Positions 1 to 7,663 of a stretch of 43,083 bases of DNA are shown one piece after another (the first letter of the stretch is position 1; every line of letters starts with the position of its first letter). The stretch comes from Gemmatimonadota bacterium. GTDB lineage: Bacteria > Latescibacterota > UBA2968. The notes under the pieces are model-generated. The model searched no databases and was not told the origin of the DNA. It worked only from the letters and a program-made list of their open reading frames with translations. The stretch is from contig PBWH01000030.1 of assembly GCA_002727195.1 (NCBI GenBank), positions 1-43,083 of the forward strand. Direction: 5' to 3'. Position numbers and translations under genes: made by a program.

Positions 1-1
1 G

Positions 2-1030
2 GACGGCTACGGCGGGTTGCTCCCGAAAGAGACCTCGCCATCATTCGCTCTATGCGTGACGGTCGATCCCGACACGATCGATGTGAACGTCCATCCATCG
101 AAACGTGAAGTAAAGTGCTCGGATTCCCGCTCAGTCTACCGCTCAGTGGCCGATACCGTCCGGTCTGCCGTTCGGGAAGGCGGTGACATTCCCGAGTGGA
201 CCACCGTCGAAGCGTCTCCGATCATGATCAATAATGGGGGGAGGGCGGATGACGAAACGCTCACCCAGCCAATTCGATACGGGCCGACGATCAGCGGTCA
301 CAGCGTGGCCAGCGACGTACCCGCAGGGTTAAGGGAGCCGTTGTCCCTCGACGACAGCCAGATAGCACTGCCGCTGTCGATGCAGGAGCAGGACGAATCC
401 GTCCGGTCCGAGACGGAGCCAGACGGGGTCCCAAGGCAACCTCAGCAGCGCTTCTTCCAACTCCACGGAAGCTACATCCTGGCTCAGGTCAAACAGGGGC
501 TGATCGCTGTTGATCAACATCTCGCCCATCAGCGCGTGCTCTACGACCAGGCGGTCGAGCACGTCGCGGGAGAAGGTAGCACCGCAGGGCAGGCACTCCT
601 TTTTCCCGGTACCTTCGAGTTCGGGTTCAACGAGATCGTGATTGTTCGCGAGGTCATGCCCTTCCTCGAGCGGATGGGGTTCGGGATCAGGGACTTTGGT
701 GGAAACACGATTGTGGTCGACGCGATCCCTGTGGGACTCGAGTCTTGGAACGAGGGTGACTTGCTGAGAGACATTGTGGGCGATCTGATTTCCGAGCGGA
801 CGGCGCATCTTGACCTGGGCGACCGTGCCCTAGACCCGACGGCCCATTACCTCGCCGCGTCATATGCCAGGCGAGTGGCCATCCCGCACGGCAAAGCGAT
901 GCAGCAGGGGGAGATGGAAAACCTGATCGACCAGCTGTTCGCCTGCTCCGAGCCCTATACCACGCCGACGGGACGCCCGACCCTTACCCGTCTGACCCTG
1001 GAAGACATCAGCCGTCGATTCGCGCCATAG
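2..1030 (+). CDS. mutL: DNA mismatch repair protein MutL, C-terminal part (5' end outside window)
   Basis: MutL couples MutS mismatch recognition to strand removal. The reading frame is open from base 2, and its first residues (YGGLLPKE, then DVNVHPSKREV) are the end of the conserved GHKL ATPase/transducer region, so the N-terminal ATP-binding motifs lie upstream of the window. A variable linker follows, then a C-terminal dimerisation domain. The endonuclease motif usually written DQHAxxERxxxE reads DQHLAHQRVLYDQ here, and the normal CPHGRP near the C-terminus reads TPTGRP. The metal-binding cysteine and histidine are therefore absent, so nicking activity is doubtful, as in MutL types that rely on MutH. 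miaA follows after 4 nt, a common mutL-miaA pairing. Identification is secure; loss of nuclease activity is inference. Confidence 0.93.
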   Translation, partial: DGYGGLLPKETSPSFALCVTVDPDTIDVNVHPSKREVKCSDSRSVYRSVADTVRSAVREGGDIPEWTTVEASPIMINNGGRADDETLTQPIRYGPTISGHSVASDVPAGLREPLSLDDSQIALPLSMQEQDESVRSETEPDGVPRQPQQRFFQLHGSYILAQVKQGLIAVDQHLAHQRVLYDQAVEHVAGEGSTAGQALLFPGTFEFGFNEIVIVREVMPFLERMGFGIRDFGGNTIVVDAIPVGLESWNEGDLLRDIVGDLISERTAHLDLGDRALDPTAHYLAASYARRVAIPHGKAMQQGEMENLIDQLFACSEPYTTPTGRPTLTRLTLEDISRRFAP

Positions 1031-1034
1031 CCTC

Positions 1035-1955
1035 GTGGACGCGCCGATTCTGGTCATAGCCGGGCCGACGGCATCAGGGAAGACCAGCCTTGCGATCGAA
1101 CTCGCTCGTGGGCTCGACGGCGAAATCATCTCCGCGGATTCCAGGCAGATCTATCGATGCATGAATGTGGGTACGGCAAAGCCGACTCCTGATGAGCAGG
1201 CTGCTGCCGTTCACCACCTGATCGATATCGTCGATCCAGACGTCGTGTATGATGCGTCGCAATGGGCTTCGGCAGCGGCGGCAGCGATCGATAGTATCAT
1301 CTCGCGTGATCGTCTCCCGATCATTGCCGGCGGTTCGGGGTTCTACATCGAGGCCCTGTTCGCCGGGTTGAGTCCAATCCCTTCGATACCCGGCGAGCTG
1401 AGACACCACGTCAAACAGACGGTGACCAACGATCCGGATGCAGCGCACGCCGAACTCGCTAAACGTGACCCTGAGGCGGCTGGCCGGATATCTCCCTCGG
1501 ATCCCCAGCGCCTGTCCCGTGCGCTCGAAGTCTACAAGGCCACGGGGAAGCCGATTAGCTACTTCCAGAGATTGCCTAAGAAGCCTGCCACGAAACGCCC
1601 TTACCTTGGGTTTGGTCTGGACTGGCCACGGGAGACCCTTTGGGGCCGCATCAACCAGAGAAGCGAAGCCATGATCGATGGAGGACTGCTCGAGGAGACA
1701 CGCGCCCTTTTCGAGTGTGGCTATGACAGAACGACTTATGCGCTAAACACGTTCGGCTATCGTGAGATGGCGGCCGTTATGGAAGGCGATCTCTCGATGG
1801 AGGATGCGCTGGAGGCTCTACAGCAGGGCAGCCGGCAATACGCCAAGCGACAGATGACCTGGTTCCGGAACCGATCAGGGTTGAACTGGATTGACCCTGA
1901 ACGCGAGCCATGTGAGGAAATCCTGCGACGGTTGGGATCAGGGCGCAAGGCTTGA
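1035..1955 (+). CDS. miaA: tRNA dimethylallyltransferase
   Basis: MiaA transfers a dimethylallyl group to N6 of A37 in tRNAs reading UNN codons. The 306-residue product has the usual length. It opens with a P-loop, GPTASGKTSLA (about residues 9-19), followed by the substrate motif ISADSRQIYR and the GTAKPT segment typical of the family. The GSGFYIEAL and LNTFGYREM blocks are also present. The start is a GTG 4 nt after the mutL stop, consistent with translational coupling. Its stop codon overlaps the -35 hexamer of the following tRNA promoter. Confidence 0.96.
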   Translation: MDAPILVIAGPTASGKTSLAIELARGLDGEIISADSRQIYRCMNVGTAKPTPDEQAAAVHHLIDIVDPDVVYDASQWASAAAAAIDSIISRDRLPIIAGGSGFYIEALFAGLSPIPSIPGELRHHVKQTVTNDPDAAHAELAKRDPEAAGRISPSDPQRLSRALEVYKATGKPISYFQRLPKKPATKRPYLGFGLDWPRETLWGRINQRSEAMIDGGLLEETRALFECGYDRTTYALNTFGYREMAAVMEGDLSMEDALEALQQGSRQYAKRQMTWFRNRSGLNWIDPEREPCEEILRRLGSGRKA

Positions 1956-1980
1956 CAGGAATTGGGACGCTTGCTAATTT
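1952..1980 (+). promoter_or_regulatory. sigma-70 type promoter for tRNA-Gly
   Basis: A perfect TTGACA (1952-1957) is followed by a 17-bp spacer and TAATTT (1975-1980). The predicted start lies a few bases before the mature tRNA 5' end at 1990, leaving a very short leader. The -35 overlaps the miaA stop codon. Confidence 0.65.
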
Positions 1981-1989
1981 TCTCGTCGA

Positions 1990-2065
1990 GCGGGATTAAC
2001 TCAGCTGGTAGAGTGCAAGCTTCCCAAGCTTGATGTCGCGGGTTCGAGCCCCGTATCCCGCTCCA
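1990..2065 (+). tRNA. tRNA-Gly (anticodon CCC)
   Basis: A 76-nt cloverleaf with encoded CCA. The acceptor stem GCGGGAT pairs with ATCCCGC. The D arm is ACTC/GAGT with an AGCTGGTA loop. The anticodon stem CAAGC/GCTTG closes the loop TTCCCAA, giving anticodon CCC, which reads GGG. The T loop is TTCGAGC. Base 73 is U, as expected for bacterial tRNA-Gly. It has its own promoter upstream and an intrinsic terminator 24 nt downstream, so it is probably a monocistronic unit. Confidence 0.95.
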
Positions 2066-2088
2066 ATTCTATTTTCTGAAGCTGTTGT

Positions 2089-2120
2089 GCGCGGTCACAA
2101 GGTTGACCGCGCTTTTTGTT
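2089..2120 (+). terminator. intrinsic terminator after tRNA-Gly
   Basis: The stem GCGCGGTCA pairs with TGACCGCGC around a short loop and is followed by TTTTTG. It ends the tRNA transcript just before the DUF512 gene. Confidence 0.85.
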
Positions 2121-2173
2121 TATCCTAACCTACTCTTAAGTATTAACTGTAACTGATTGTCATCAAGCAAGAT

Positions 2174-3589
2174 ATGGAGATTCAAGACACAGACTCCCGT
2201 CCGATTCTTGAGGGGGCGGCTCAGGTTGCCAGCCTCGAGGCTGGCCTCGTGGTCGGTGAGGTATACCCGGGCTCGCTGGCCGAGGCCATCGAGCTGAAGG
2301 CCGGTGATCGGATCGAGGCAATCGACGGACGCCCGATCAGGGATCCCATCGACTTTCGGTTTCACTTCGGGGAAGAGGATCTGGAGCTCACGGTCCGTCG
2401 TCGTGAAGAGGTCACGGTCTTCCAGATCGAGAAGGACCCAGATGAGGATCTCGGTGTGTCGTTCGAGGACATGCCGATTCTCAAGTGCGACAATAAATGC
2501 GTCTTCTGCTTTCTCCACCAGATGCCGAAGAAGCTCCGAAAGACACTCTACTACCAGGATGACGACTATCGTCTTTCGTTCCTTCACGGGGCGTATGTCA
2601 CGCTCACGAACCTCTCCGACGTGGAGTTCGACCGGATCGTGAAGCAGCGGCTGACACCGATGTATGTTTCGGTCCACGCCACCGACCCTGATGTCAGAGG
2701 GCATCTCCTCGGGCGAAAAGGCCCCGTCGACGTGCTTGAGCGGATCGATTTCCTGGTCGACGCTGGGATCGAGGTCCACACACAGGTCGTCCTGTGCCCG
2801 GGGATCAATGATGGGCCACACCTTGAGAAGACCATTCAGGACCTGGCGGAGCGTTATCCGTCCGTCGCCTCGCTCGGCGTGGTGCCACTGGGTCTGACGA
2901 AGTTCAGGCAGAACTTGCCCGATCTCGCGCCGATCGGGCCCGAAGACTGCACGAGCGCATTGGGAACGATCCACGGCTTCCAGGAGAGCTATCTCAAGTC
3001 GTTGGGTAGTCGGTTCGTCTATGCAGGCGACGAATTCTACCTCCAGCACGGCGAACAGCCACCCGACGCGACTCGGTATGACGGATTCCCGTTGATCGAG
3101 AACGGAATCGGAATGGTGCGTCGATTCCTCGACGATTTCGTTTCGAAGCTATCCTCTCGCTCGGAGAAGATTCCTTCCGGGCGGATCACCCTGGTGACGG
3201 GTCAGTTGGGGCGCATCTTTCTGGAGCCGATGGCCACGGAGTTGAATACTCGGCCGGGGACAGACATCCAGGTCCTGCCCGTGGTGAATCAGTTCCTGGG
3301 GGAGGGGATCACCGTCTCCGGCCTTCTGGCAGGCGAGGACATCCTGAGGACCCTGAAAGGCCGGGATCGTCTCGGCGATCGAATCATCCTGCCGCCGAAC
3401 TGCGTCAATCACGAGGGCATTCTCCTGGACGACATCACGCCAGCTGTCATTTCCGAGGATATGGGGGTAGCTGTCGAGGTTGGTACCTATAGCCTTATCG
3501 ACACGCTGTGCGGGGACGCCTCTGCGTCGCCCCGAGCGCAGGAAAAGGCTACTGATCATCCTTATATCGCTTCTCACCAGAATCCCTGA
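2174..3589 (+). CDS. DUF512 family radical SAM protein with N-terminal PDZ-like domain
   Basis: A 471-residue protein of the DUF512 family, predicted to be a radical SAM enzyme of unknown reaction. Residues about 18-85 resemble a PDZ domain (GSLAEAIELKAGDRI). The Fe-S motif is C105-x3-C109-x2-C112 (CDNKCVFC), followed by the family signature FLHQMPKKLR, then DDDYRLSF and a TLTNL block. The C-terminal third contains the DUF512 region proper, with TLVTGQLG and LPPNCVNHEG. It sits directly upstream of der (8-nt gap), a recurrent arrangement in several phyla that suggests a link to ribosome or RNA biology, but the function is not established. The ribosome-binding site before the ATG is weak. Confidence 0.9.
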   Translation: MEIQDTDSRPILEGAAQVASLEAGLVVGEVYPGSLAEAIELKAGDRIEAIDGRPIRDPIDFRFHFGEEDLELTVRRREEVTVFQIEKDPDEDLGVSFEDMPILKCDNKCVFCFLHQMPKKLRKTLYYQDDDYRLSFLHGAYVTLTNLSDVEFDRIVKQRLTPMYVSVHATDPDVRGHLLGRKGPVDVLERIDFLVDAGIEVHTQVVLCPGINDGPHLEKTIQDLAERYPSVASLGVVPLGLTKFRQNLPDLAPIGPEDCTSALGTIHGFQESYLKSLGSRFVYAGDEFYLQHGEQPPDATRYDGFPLIENGIGMVRRFLDDFVSKLSSRSEKIPSGRITLVTGQLGRIFLEPMATELNTRPGTDIQVLPVVNQFLGEGITVSGLLAGEDILRTLKGRDRLGDRIILPPNCVNHEGILLDDITPAVISEDMGVAVEVGTYSLIDTLCGDASASPRAQEKATDHPYIASHQNP

Positions 3590-3597
3590 GCAGAACC

Positions 3598-4920
3598 GTG
3601 TCTGACGCATCCACTGTCGTCGCAATCGTTGGACGACCAAATGTTGGTAAGTCAACGCTTTTCAACCGGTTTATCGGTGAGCGAAAAGCGGTGGTAGACG
3701 ATATGCCCGGCGTGACCCGTGACCGGAATTTCGCCGAGGTTGCCTGGAATCGGCGGGTATTCACCCTCGTCGACACCGGCGGCTATCTTCCACCGACCGG
3801 CGATGGACTGCCTGATGCGGTGAGCGAGCAGGTATGGACGGCCATCCAGACCGCAGATATCATCCTGCTGATGGTGGACACCAAGACCGGGCCGACCGAC
3901 ATCGACCAGGAATTGGCCCGGATTATCCGTAAAGGGGATAAGCCCTACATCCTGGTGGCTAACAAGGTGGATCACGGCCGGGATCTGGCCGATGCCAGTA
4001 AGTTCTATTCGCTCGGGGTGGGTGATCCCGTTCCGGTTTCCGCGGCGAACGGCCTGGCCTCTGGAGATCTCCTCGACCTGATTATTTCGCACTTCCCGGA
4101 GGGTGAGGAGAGACTCGAAGAGCCGGAGGACGTTCCCAAGATCGCAGTCGTCGGTCGGCCGAACGTCGGCAAGAGCACCTTCGTCAACAAGCTCTGCGGG
4201 GACAATCGGCTGGTGGTCAGCCCCATTCCGGGAACGACCCGGGATGCCATCGATATGCCGATGAACCGGGATGGTCGGGAATTCCAGCTGATCGAGACGG
4301 CGGGACTCAGGCGGAAAGCCCGGATCAAGGAACAGGTCGAGTATTACAGTGCATTGAGGACAGCGGATAGCCTTCAGCGCTGCGATGTGGCGATACTCCT
4401 GGTCGATTCGGCAGAGGGGATGACCATTCAGGACGTCAAGATCGCAGAGGAGGCGGGCACGCTGGGGAAAGGCCTTGTCATCTGCGTGAACAAGTGGGAT
4501 GCTGTCGACAACAAGACCAGCAACACGTCTGAGGAGCACCGGAAACAGATCCTAAAGCGTTTCCCGTTCCTGCACACTTACCCGGTTGTGTTTACGTCTG
4601 GCCTGACCGGGCAGCGAACCTGGCGGGCGATCGACGTCGCGCTGCAGGTCTACGACCGACGTAGCCAGCGGATCTCCACGCAGGCGCTGAACAAGTTCCT
4701 GACCGAACTCAACGAGAAGACGGATCCCCCCTCGAAACGAGGACGGACAACCCGGATGGCGTATTGTGTTCAACCGAAGAGCAATCCGCCGACGATTCTG
4801 TTCTTCACCGGTCGTCCACGCGACGTACCCGACCACTATAGACGATTCCTGGAGAATAGGTTACGGGAATCATTCGATTTTCTAGGTACAGCCGTCCGCG
4901 TCGTTTTCAAGCAAAAGTGA
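3598..4920 (+). CDS. der: ribosome biogenesis GTPase Der (EngA)
   Basis: Der is a tandem-GTPase factor needed for 50S subunit maturation. The 440-residue product has two G domains, each with GRPNVGKST (about residues 12-20 and 184-192), NKVD and NKWD motifs, and the KH-like C-terminal domain (about 350-440). In the second G domain the G3 box reads ETAG instead of the usual DTAG, a conservative Asp to Glu change in the Mg-coordinating position. The start is GTG, 8 nt after the DUF512 stop. It is followed after 7 nt by the MerR-like gene. Confidence 0.96.
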   Translation: MSDASTVVAIVGRPNVGKSTLFNRFIGERKAVVDDMPGVTRDRNFAEVAWNRRVFTLVDTGGYLPPTGDGLPDAVSEQVWTAIQTADIILLMVDTKTGPTDIDQELARIIRKGDKPYILVANKVDHGRDLADASKFYSLGVGDPVPVSAANGLASGDLLDLIISHFPEGEERLEEPEDVPKIAVVGRPNVGKSTFVNKLCGDNRLVVSPIPGTTRDAIDMPMNRDGREFQLIETAGLRRKARIKEQVEYYSALRTADSLQRCDVAILLVDSAEGMTIQDVKIAEEAGTLGKGLVICVNKWDAVDNKTSNTSEEHRKQILKRFPFLHTYPVVFTSGLTGQRTWRAIDVALQVYDRRSQRISTQALNKFLTELNEKTDPPSKRGRTTRMAYCVQPKSNPPTILFFTGRPRDVPDHYRRFLENRLRESFDFLGTAVRVVFKQK

Positions 4921-4927
4921 GGATACG

Positions 4928-5305
4928 GTGTCACCACGGGCCCTGGAGAAGGTTTACTACTCAATCCGAGAGGTATCCGAGATTACGGGCGTTGAGGCGC
5001 ACGTGCTACGGTTCTGGGAGAAAGAGTTCTCGATGCTCAGGCCAAGACGGGGGAGGTCAGGCAACCGAACCTACAAAGACCGGGACATCGAGATCATCAA
5101 GAAGATCCGTCACCTACTCTGGGACCAGAAATTCACGATCCAGGGTGCTTCCGAACAGCTGAGGATAGGGAAGGCGGGTGACGGCGAGGAGCAAGTGACA
5201 CAACCAGCGCTCCCGTTTGCCGAGCGCAATGACGACCTAGCCAAAGAACTCCGGCAGACCCTCGTCGAAATCCGAGATCTCATGGCCGGAAACACCCCCT
5301 CCTGA
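4928..5305 (+). CDS. MerR family transcriptional regulator
   Basis: A 125-residue protein with an N-terminal MerR-type winged helix-turn-helix. YSIREVSEITGV and VLRFWEKEF (about residues 11-36) match the HTH and first wing, and NRTYKDRDIEII the second recognition segment. There is no cysteine-rich metal-binding tail; the C-terminal half is short and may be a coiled-coil dimer helix. Small MerR proteins of this type commonly sit near der or infB genes, and their ligands are unknown. The GTG start is preceded by AGGA. It is probably co-transcribed with der. Confidence 0.85.
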   Translation: MSPRALEKVYYSIREVSEITGVEAHVLRFWEKEFSMLRPRRGRSGNRTYKDRDIEIIKKIRHLLWDQKFTIQGASEQLRIGKAGDGEEQVTQPALPFAERNDDLAKELRQTLVEIRDLMAGNTPS

Positions 5306-5317
5306 ACGTCCTCTTTG

Positions 5318-5346
5318 TTGCGTCAAACTTCGATAATACCTATATT
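5318..5346 (+). promoter_or_regulatory. putative sigma-70 promoter of the rimP-nusA-infB operon
   Basis: TTGCGT (5318-5323), a 17-bp spacer and TATATT (5341-5346). The same hexamer pair occurs upstream of the HU gene at 40388. The predicted start near 5353 lies before the hairpin at 5363, so the transcript would have to pass that hairpin to reach rimP. Confidence 0.5.
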
Positions 5347-5362
5347 TAGTTCTCTTGGAGCC

Positions 5363-5388
5363 AGAGTGGGCGCCTGCCCACTCTTTTG
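5363..5388 (+). terminator. terminator-like hairpin between MerR gene and rimP
   Basis: AGAGTGGGC (5363-5371) pairs perfectly with GCCCACTCT (5376-5384) around GCCT, and the stem merges into TTTT. It could simply end the der-MerR transcript. However, only 19 nt separate it from the rimP ATG and the best promoter lies upstream, so it may instead act as a leader attenuator for the nusA operon. Confidence 0.75.
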
Positions 5389-5407
5389 ACTATATGTTCG
5401 TTTCAGA

Positions 5408-5866
5408 ATGAACCGCACACCCGCTCAAAGCCTCGAGGTGACGCTGGAGCAACTGGTCCAGCCGGTCCTGGGGGAGAAGGGTATCGAACTGGTCGAGTTG
5501 AACATATCCGGCAATGCTAGGCGGTATGTGCTCCGGTTCTTCGTCGACCGCCCCGATGGGATATCGGTCGGGGAATGCGCCCAGTTGAGTCGGGAACTTG
5601 CCGACGTTCTGGACACACACGACCCGATCGACACCTCATACACACTGGAAGTCTCGTCACCGGGCCTGACGCGGCCGATCAAGACCAGGAAGGATTTCGA
5701 GCGTGCCTCGGGCAAGGCGATTCGGGTGATCACGCGTTCCGGGCACGATCACGTCGGCAAGCTGATCGACGTATCCGACGAAGCGATCGAATTGGAAGTC
5801 GAGGGCGAAACGATGTCAGTTGTCCTGACGAACATCACGAAGGCGAATTTACACTTCCAGATTTAG
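5408..5866 (+). CDS. rimP: ribosome maturation factor RimP
   Basis: RimP assists 30S subunit assembly. The 152-residue protein has the family length. The N-terminal domain contains GIELVELNISG, then LRFFVDRPDGISVGECAQLSR and the hallmark LEVSSPGLTRPI (about residues 80-91). The C-terminal SH3-like domain carries GKLIDVSDEAIEL. It is the first gene of the conserved rimP-nusA-infB operon, and its TAG stop lies 15 nt before the likely nusA start. Confidence 0.95.
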   Translation: MNRTPAQSLEVTLEQLVQPVLGEKGIELVELNISGNARRYVLRFFVDRPDGISVGECAQLSRELADVLDTHDPIDTSYTLEVSSPGLTRPIKTRKDFERASGKAIRVITRSGHDHVGKLIDVSDEAIELEVEGETMSVVLTNITKANLHFQI

Positions 5867-5881
5867 GTGCAGGAGGAAGGC

Positions 5882-7624
5882 TTGAACTACGAAGTTCTCG
5901 AGGCGCTCAGACAGATCGCGCAGGAGAAAAATGTCAACCGTGACCTCGTGCTGGAAACGCTCGAGATCGGCTTGATTTCGGCAGCGAAGAAGCGCTTCAA
6001 CACGGGTGACAACGTCGAGGTTACTGTCGACAGTGAGTCCGGCTCGATCAGCATATTCGCGGAGAAGGATGTGGTCGCGGATGGGGCAGTGGAGGATTCC
6101 GGCCTTGAGATCGAGCTGGCCGACGCCCAGGAGATCGACACGGAGGTAAAGGTCGGGGGGAAGGTGAAGGAGGAGTTGCCTTTCGCCGACTTTGGCCGTA
6201 ACGCGATCCAGACGGCCAAGCAGATCCTGGTTCAGCGGGTCCGTGAAGCGGAACGCGAGCGGATTTTCGAAGACTACCAGGGGCGTATCGGCGAGATCAT
6301 CTCCGGCACCGTCCAGCAGATCAGCCGTGGAGACATTCTGATCAACATTGGCCGCACCGAGGCCATCGTCCCGCTGAAGGAGCAGATCCGGAAGGAACGG
6401 TATCGTCAGGGCGATCCGATCCGAGCGATCCTGGTTAACGTGCTCAAGACCAGCAAAGGGCCGCAGGTCGTTCTCTCGCGGACACATCCGAACCTTCTGA
6501 TCAAGCTGTTTCAGCTGGAGGTTCCGGAGATCTACGAGGGCGTTATCGAGATCAAGGCCGTTGCACGGGAGCCGGGCGAACGGGCGAAGATCGCCGTGCA
6601 TTCGAACGACCCCCGAATCGATCCGGTTGGTGCCTGCGTCGGTATGAAGGGGTCCCGGGTTCAGGCCGTTGTCCGCGAGTTGAGCAACGAGCGAATCGAC
6701 ATTGTGCCGTGGACCGACGATGAGGCCATCTTCCTCTCACGGGCCCTCAGCCCAGCGCAGGTCAAGCGTGTCGTGGTCGACCGACGCAGCAAGGTGATGG
6801 CGGCGATCGTGGACGACGACCAGTTGTCACTCGCCATCGGCAAGTCGGGACAGAACGCCCGGCTTGCCGCACAGTTGTCCGGCTGGAAGGTCGACATCCT
6901 GACGGAGACCCGATTCGCCGAGATCCAGGAAGAGAAGGCGGCGACGAGGATCGTCCTAAGCGAGTTGGCCGGTGTCGGCAAGGTGATGCAGGAACGACTG
7001 GCAGATTACGGTTTGGGATCCGCCAACGATATCGCCGACACGACACTCGAGATGCTTATGAACGTGCCAGGCGTGGGCGAGGCCACTGCGGAGAAGATCT
7101 ACGGCGCGGCGAAGGAGATGGTTGACGAGAAAGTCTCCACCTACCGTGAAGAGGTCAGGATTCGGAAGGAAGCAGAGGAAGCTGCCCAAGCCGCTGAAGA
7201 GGCGAAGAAGGCGGAAGAGGAAGCGGCGGCCGCGGCTGCTGCAGCTGAAGCTGAGGCAGCACGAGTGGCAAAAGAGGCCGCTGCGTCGGCCGAGGCAGCT
7301 GAGGCTTCTGCAGAAGGCGAGGCTACAACGGAAGGCGCAGAAGCCGAAGGAGAAGATGCACCCGCTCCCGAGCCCCCTGCCGAAGCTGATGGTCCCACAG
7401 AAGAAGCTGCACCTGTATCAGAGTACGCTGCTGCCGAAACTGAGGTATCGGCCGATCAACAGCCCGCCGCAGATGTCGCAACTCCGGGTCCGACAGGGTA
7501 CGGAGATGCAGCCGAAGCTCCCGTGGAAACGCCCGTCGACTCGAAGGCAGAGGCGACGCCAGGTGCATCCCCGGAGCAGGAATTGCAAACGACAGTCGAC
7601 GATACGGATGAGGAATCCGCGTAA
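5882..7624 (+). CDS. nusA: transcription termination/antitermination factor NusA
   Basis: NusA binds RNA polymerase and nascent RNA, modulating pausing, termination and antitermination. I place the start at TTG 5882 (MNYEVLEALRQIA) because AGGAGGA sits 5-6 nt upstream; an in-frame GTG at 5867 precedes that ribosome-binding site. Domains in order: N-terminal RNAP-binding domain (about 1-125), S1 (about 133-200), KH1 and KH2 (to about 345, with AIGKSGQNARLAAQL), and helix-hairpin-helix repeats (about 355-415, LAGVGKVMQERL and VPGVGEATAEKI). From about residue 422 to the end at 580 runs a low-complexity Ala/Glu/Pro tail, probably a charged helix passing into disorder. That tail is unusually long. 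Confidence 0.95.
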   Translation: MNYEVLEALRQIAQEKNVNRDLVLETLEIGLISAAKKRFNTGDNVEVTVDSESGSISIFAEKDVVADGAVEDSGLEIELADAQEIDTEVKVGGKVKEELPFADFGRNAIQTAKQILVQRVREAERERIFEDYQGRIGEIISGTVQQISRGDILINIGRTEAIVPLKEQIRKERYRQGDPIRAILVNVLKTSKGPQVVLSRTHPNLLIKLFQLEVPEIYEGVIEIKAVAREPGERAKIAVHSNDPRIDPVGACVGMKGSRVQAVVRELSNERIDIVPWTDDEAIFLSRALSPAQVKRVVVDRRSKVMAAIVDDDQLSLAIGKSGQNARLAAQLSGWKVDILTETRFAEIQEEKAATRIVLSELAGVGKVMQERLADYGLGSANDIADTTLEMLMNVPGVGEATAEKIYGAAKEMVDEKVSTYREEVRIRKEAEEAAQAAEEAKKAEEEAAAAAAAAEAEAARVAKEAAASAEAAEASAEGEATTEGAEAEGEDAPAPEPPAEADGPTEEAAPVSEYAAAETEVSADQQPAADVATPGPTGYGDAAEAPVETPVDSKAEATPGASPEQELQTTVDDTDEESA

Positions 7625-7663
7625 ACCAGAGCGTCTATCGCTCAAGAGGAGGTGAAGGCCAAC

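Noticed and set aside
2120..3049. Long minus-strand open frame opposite the DUF512 gene
   Set aside because: Shadow of the coding strand; the plus-strand product has clear family motifs.
3652..4539. 295-codon minus-strand frame opposite der
   Set aside because: Shadow frame with no recognisable domains, fully inside der.
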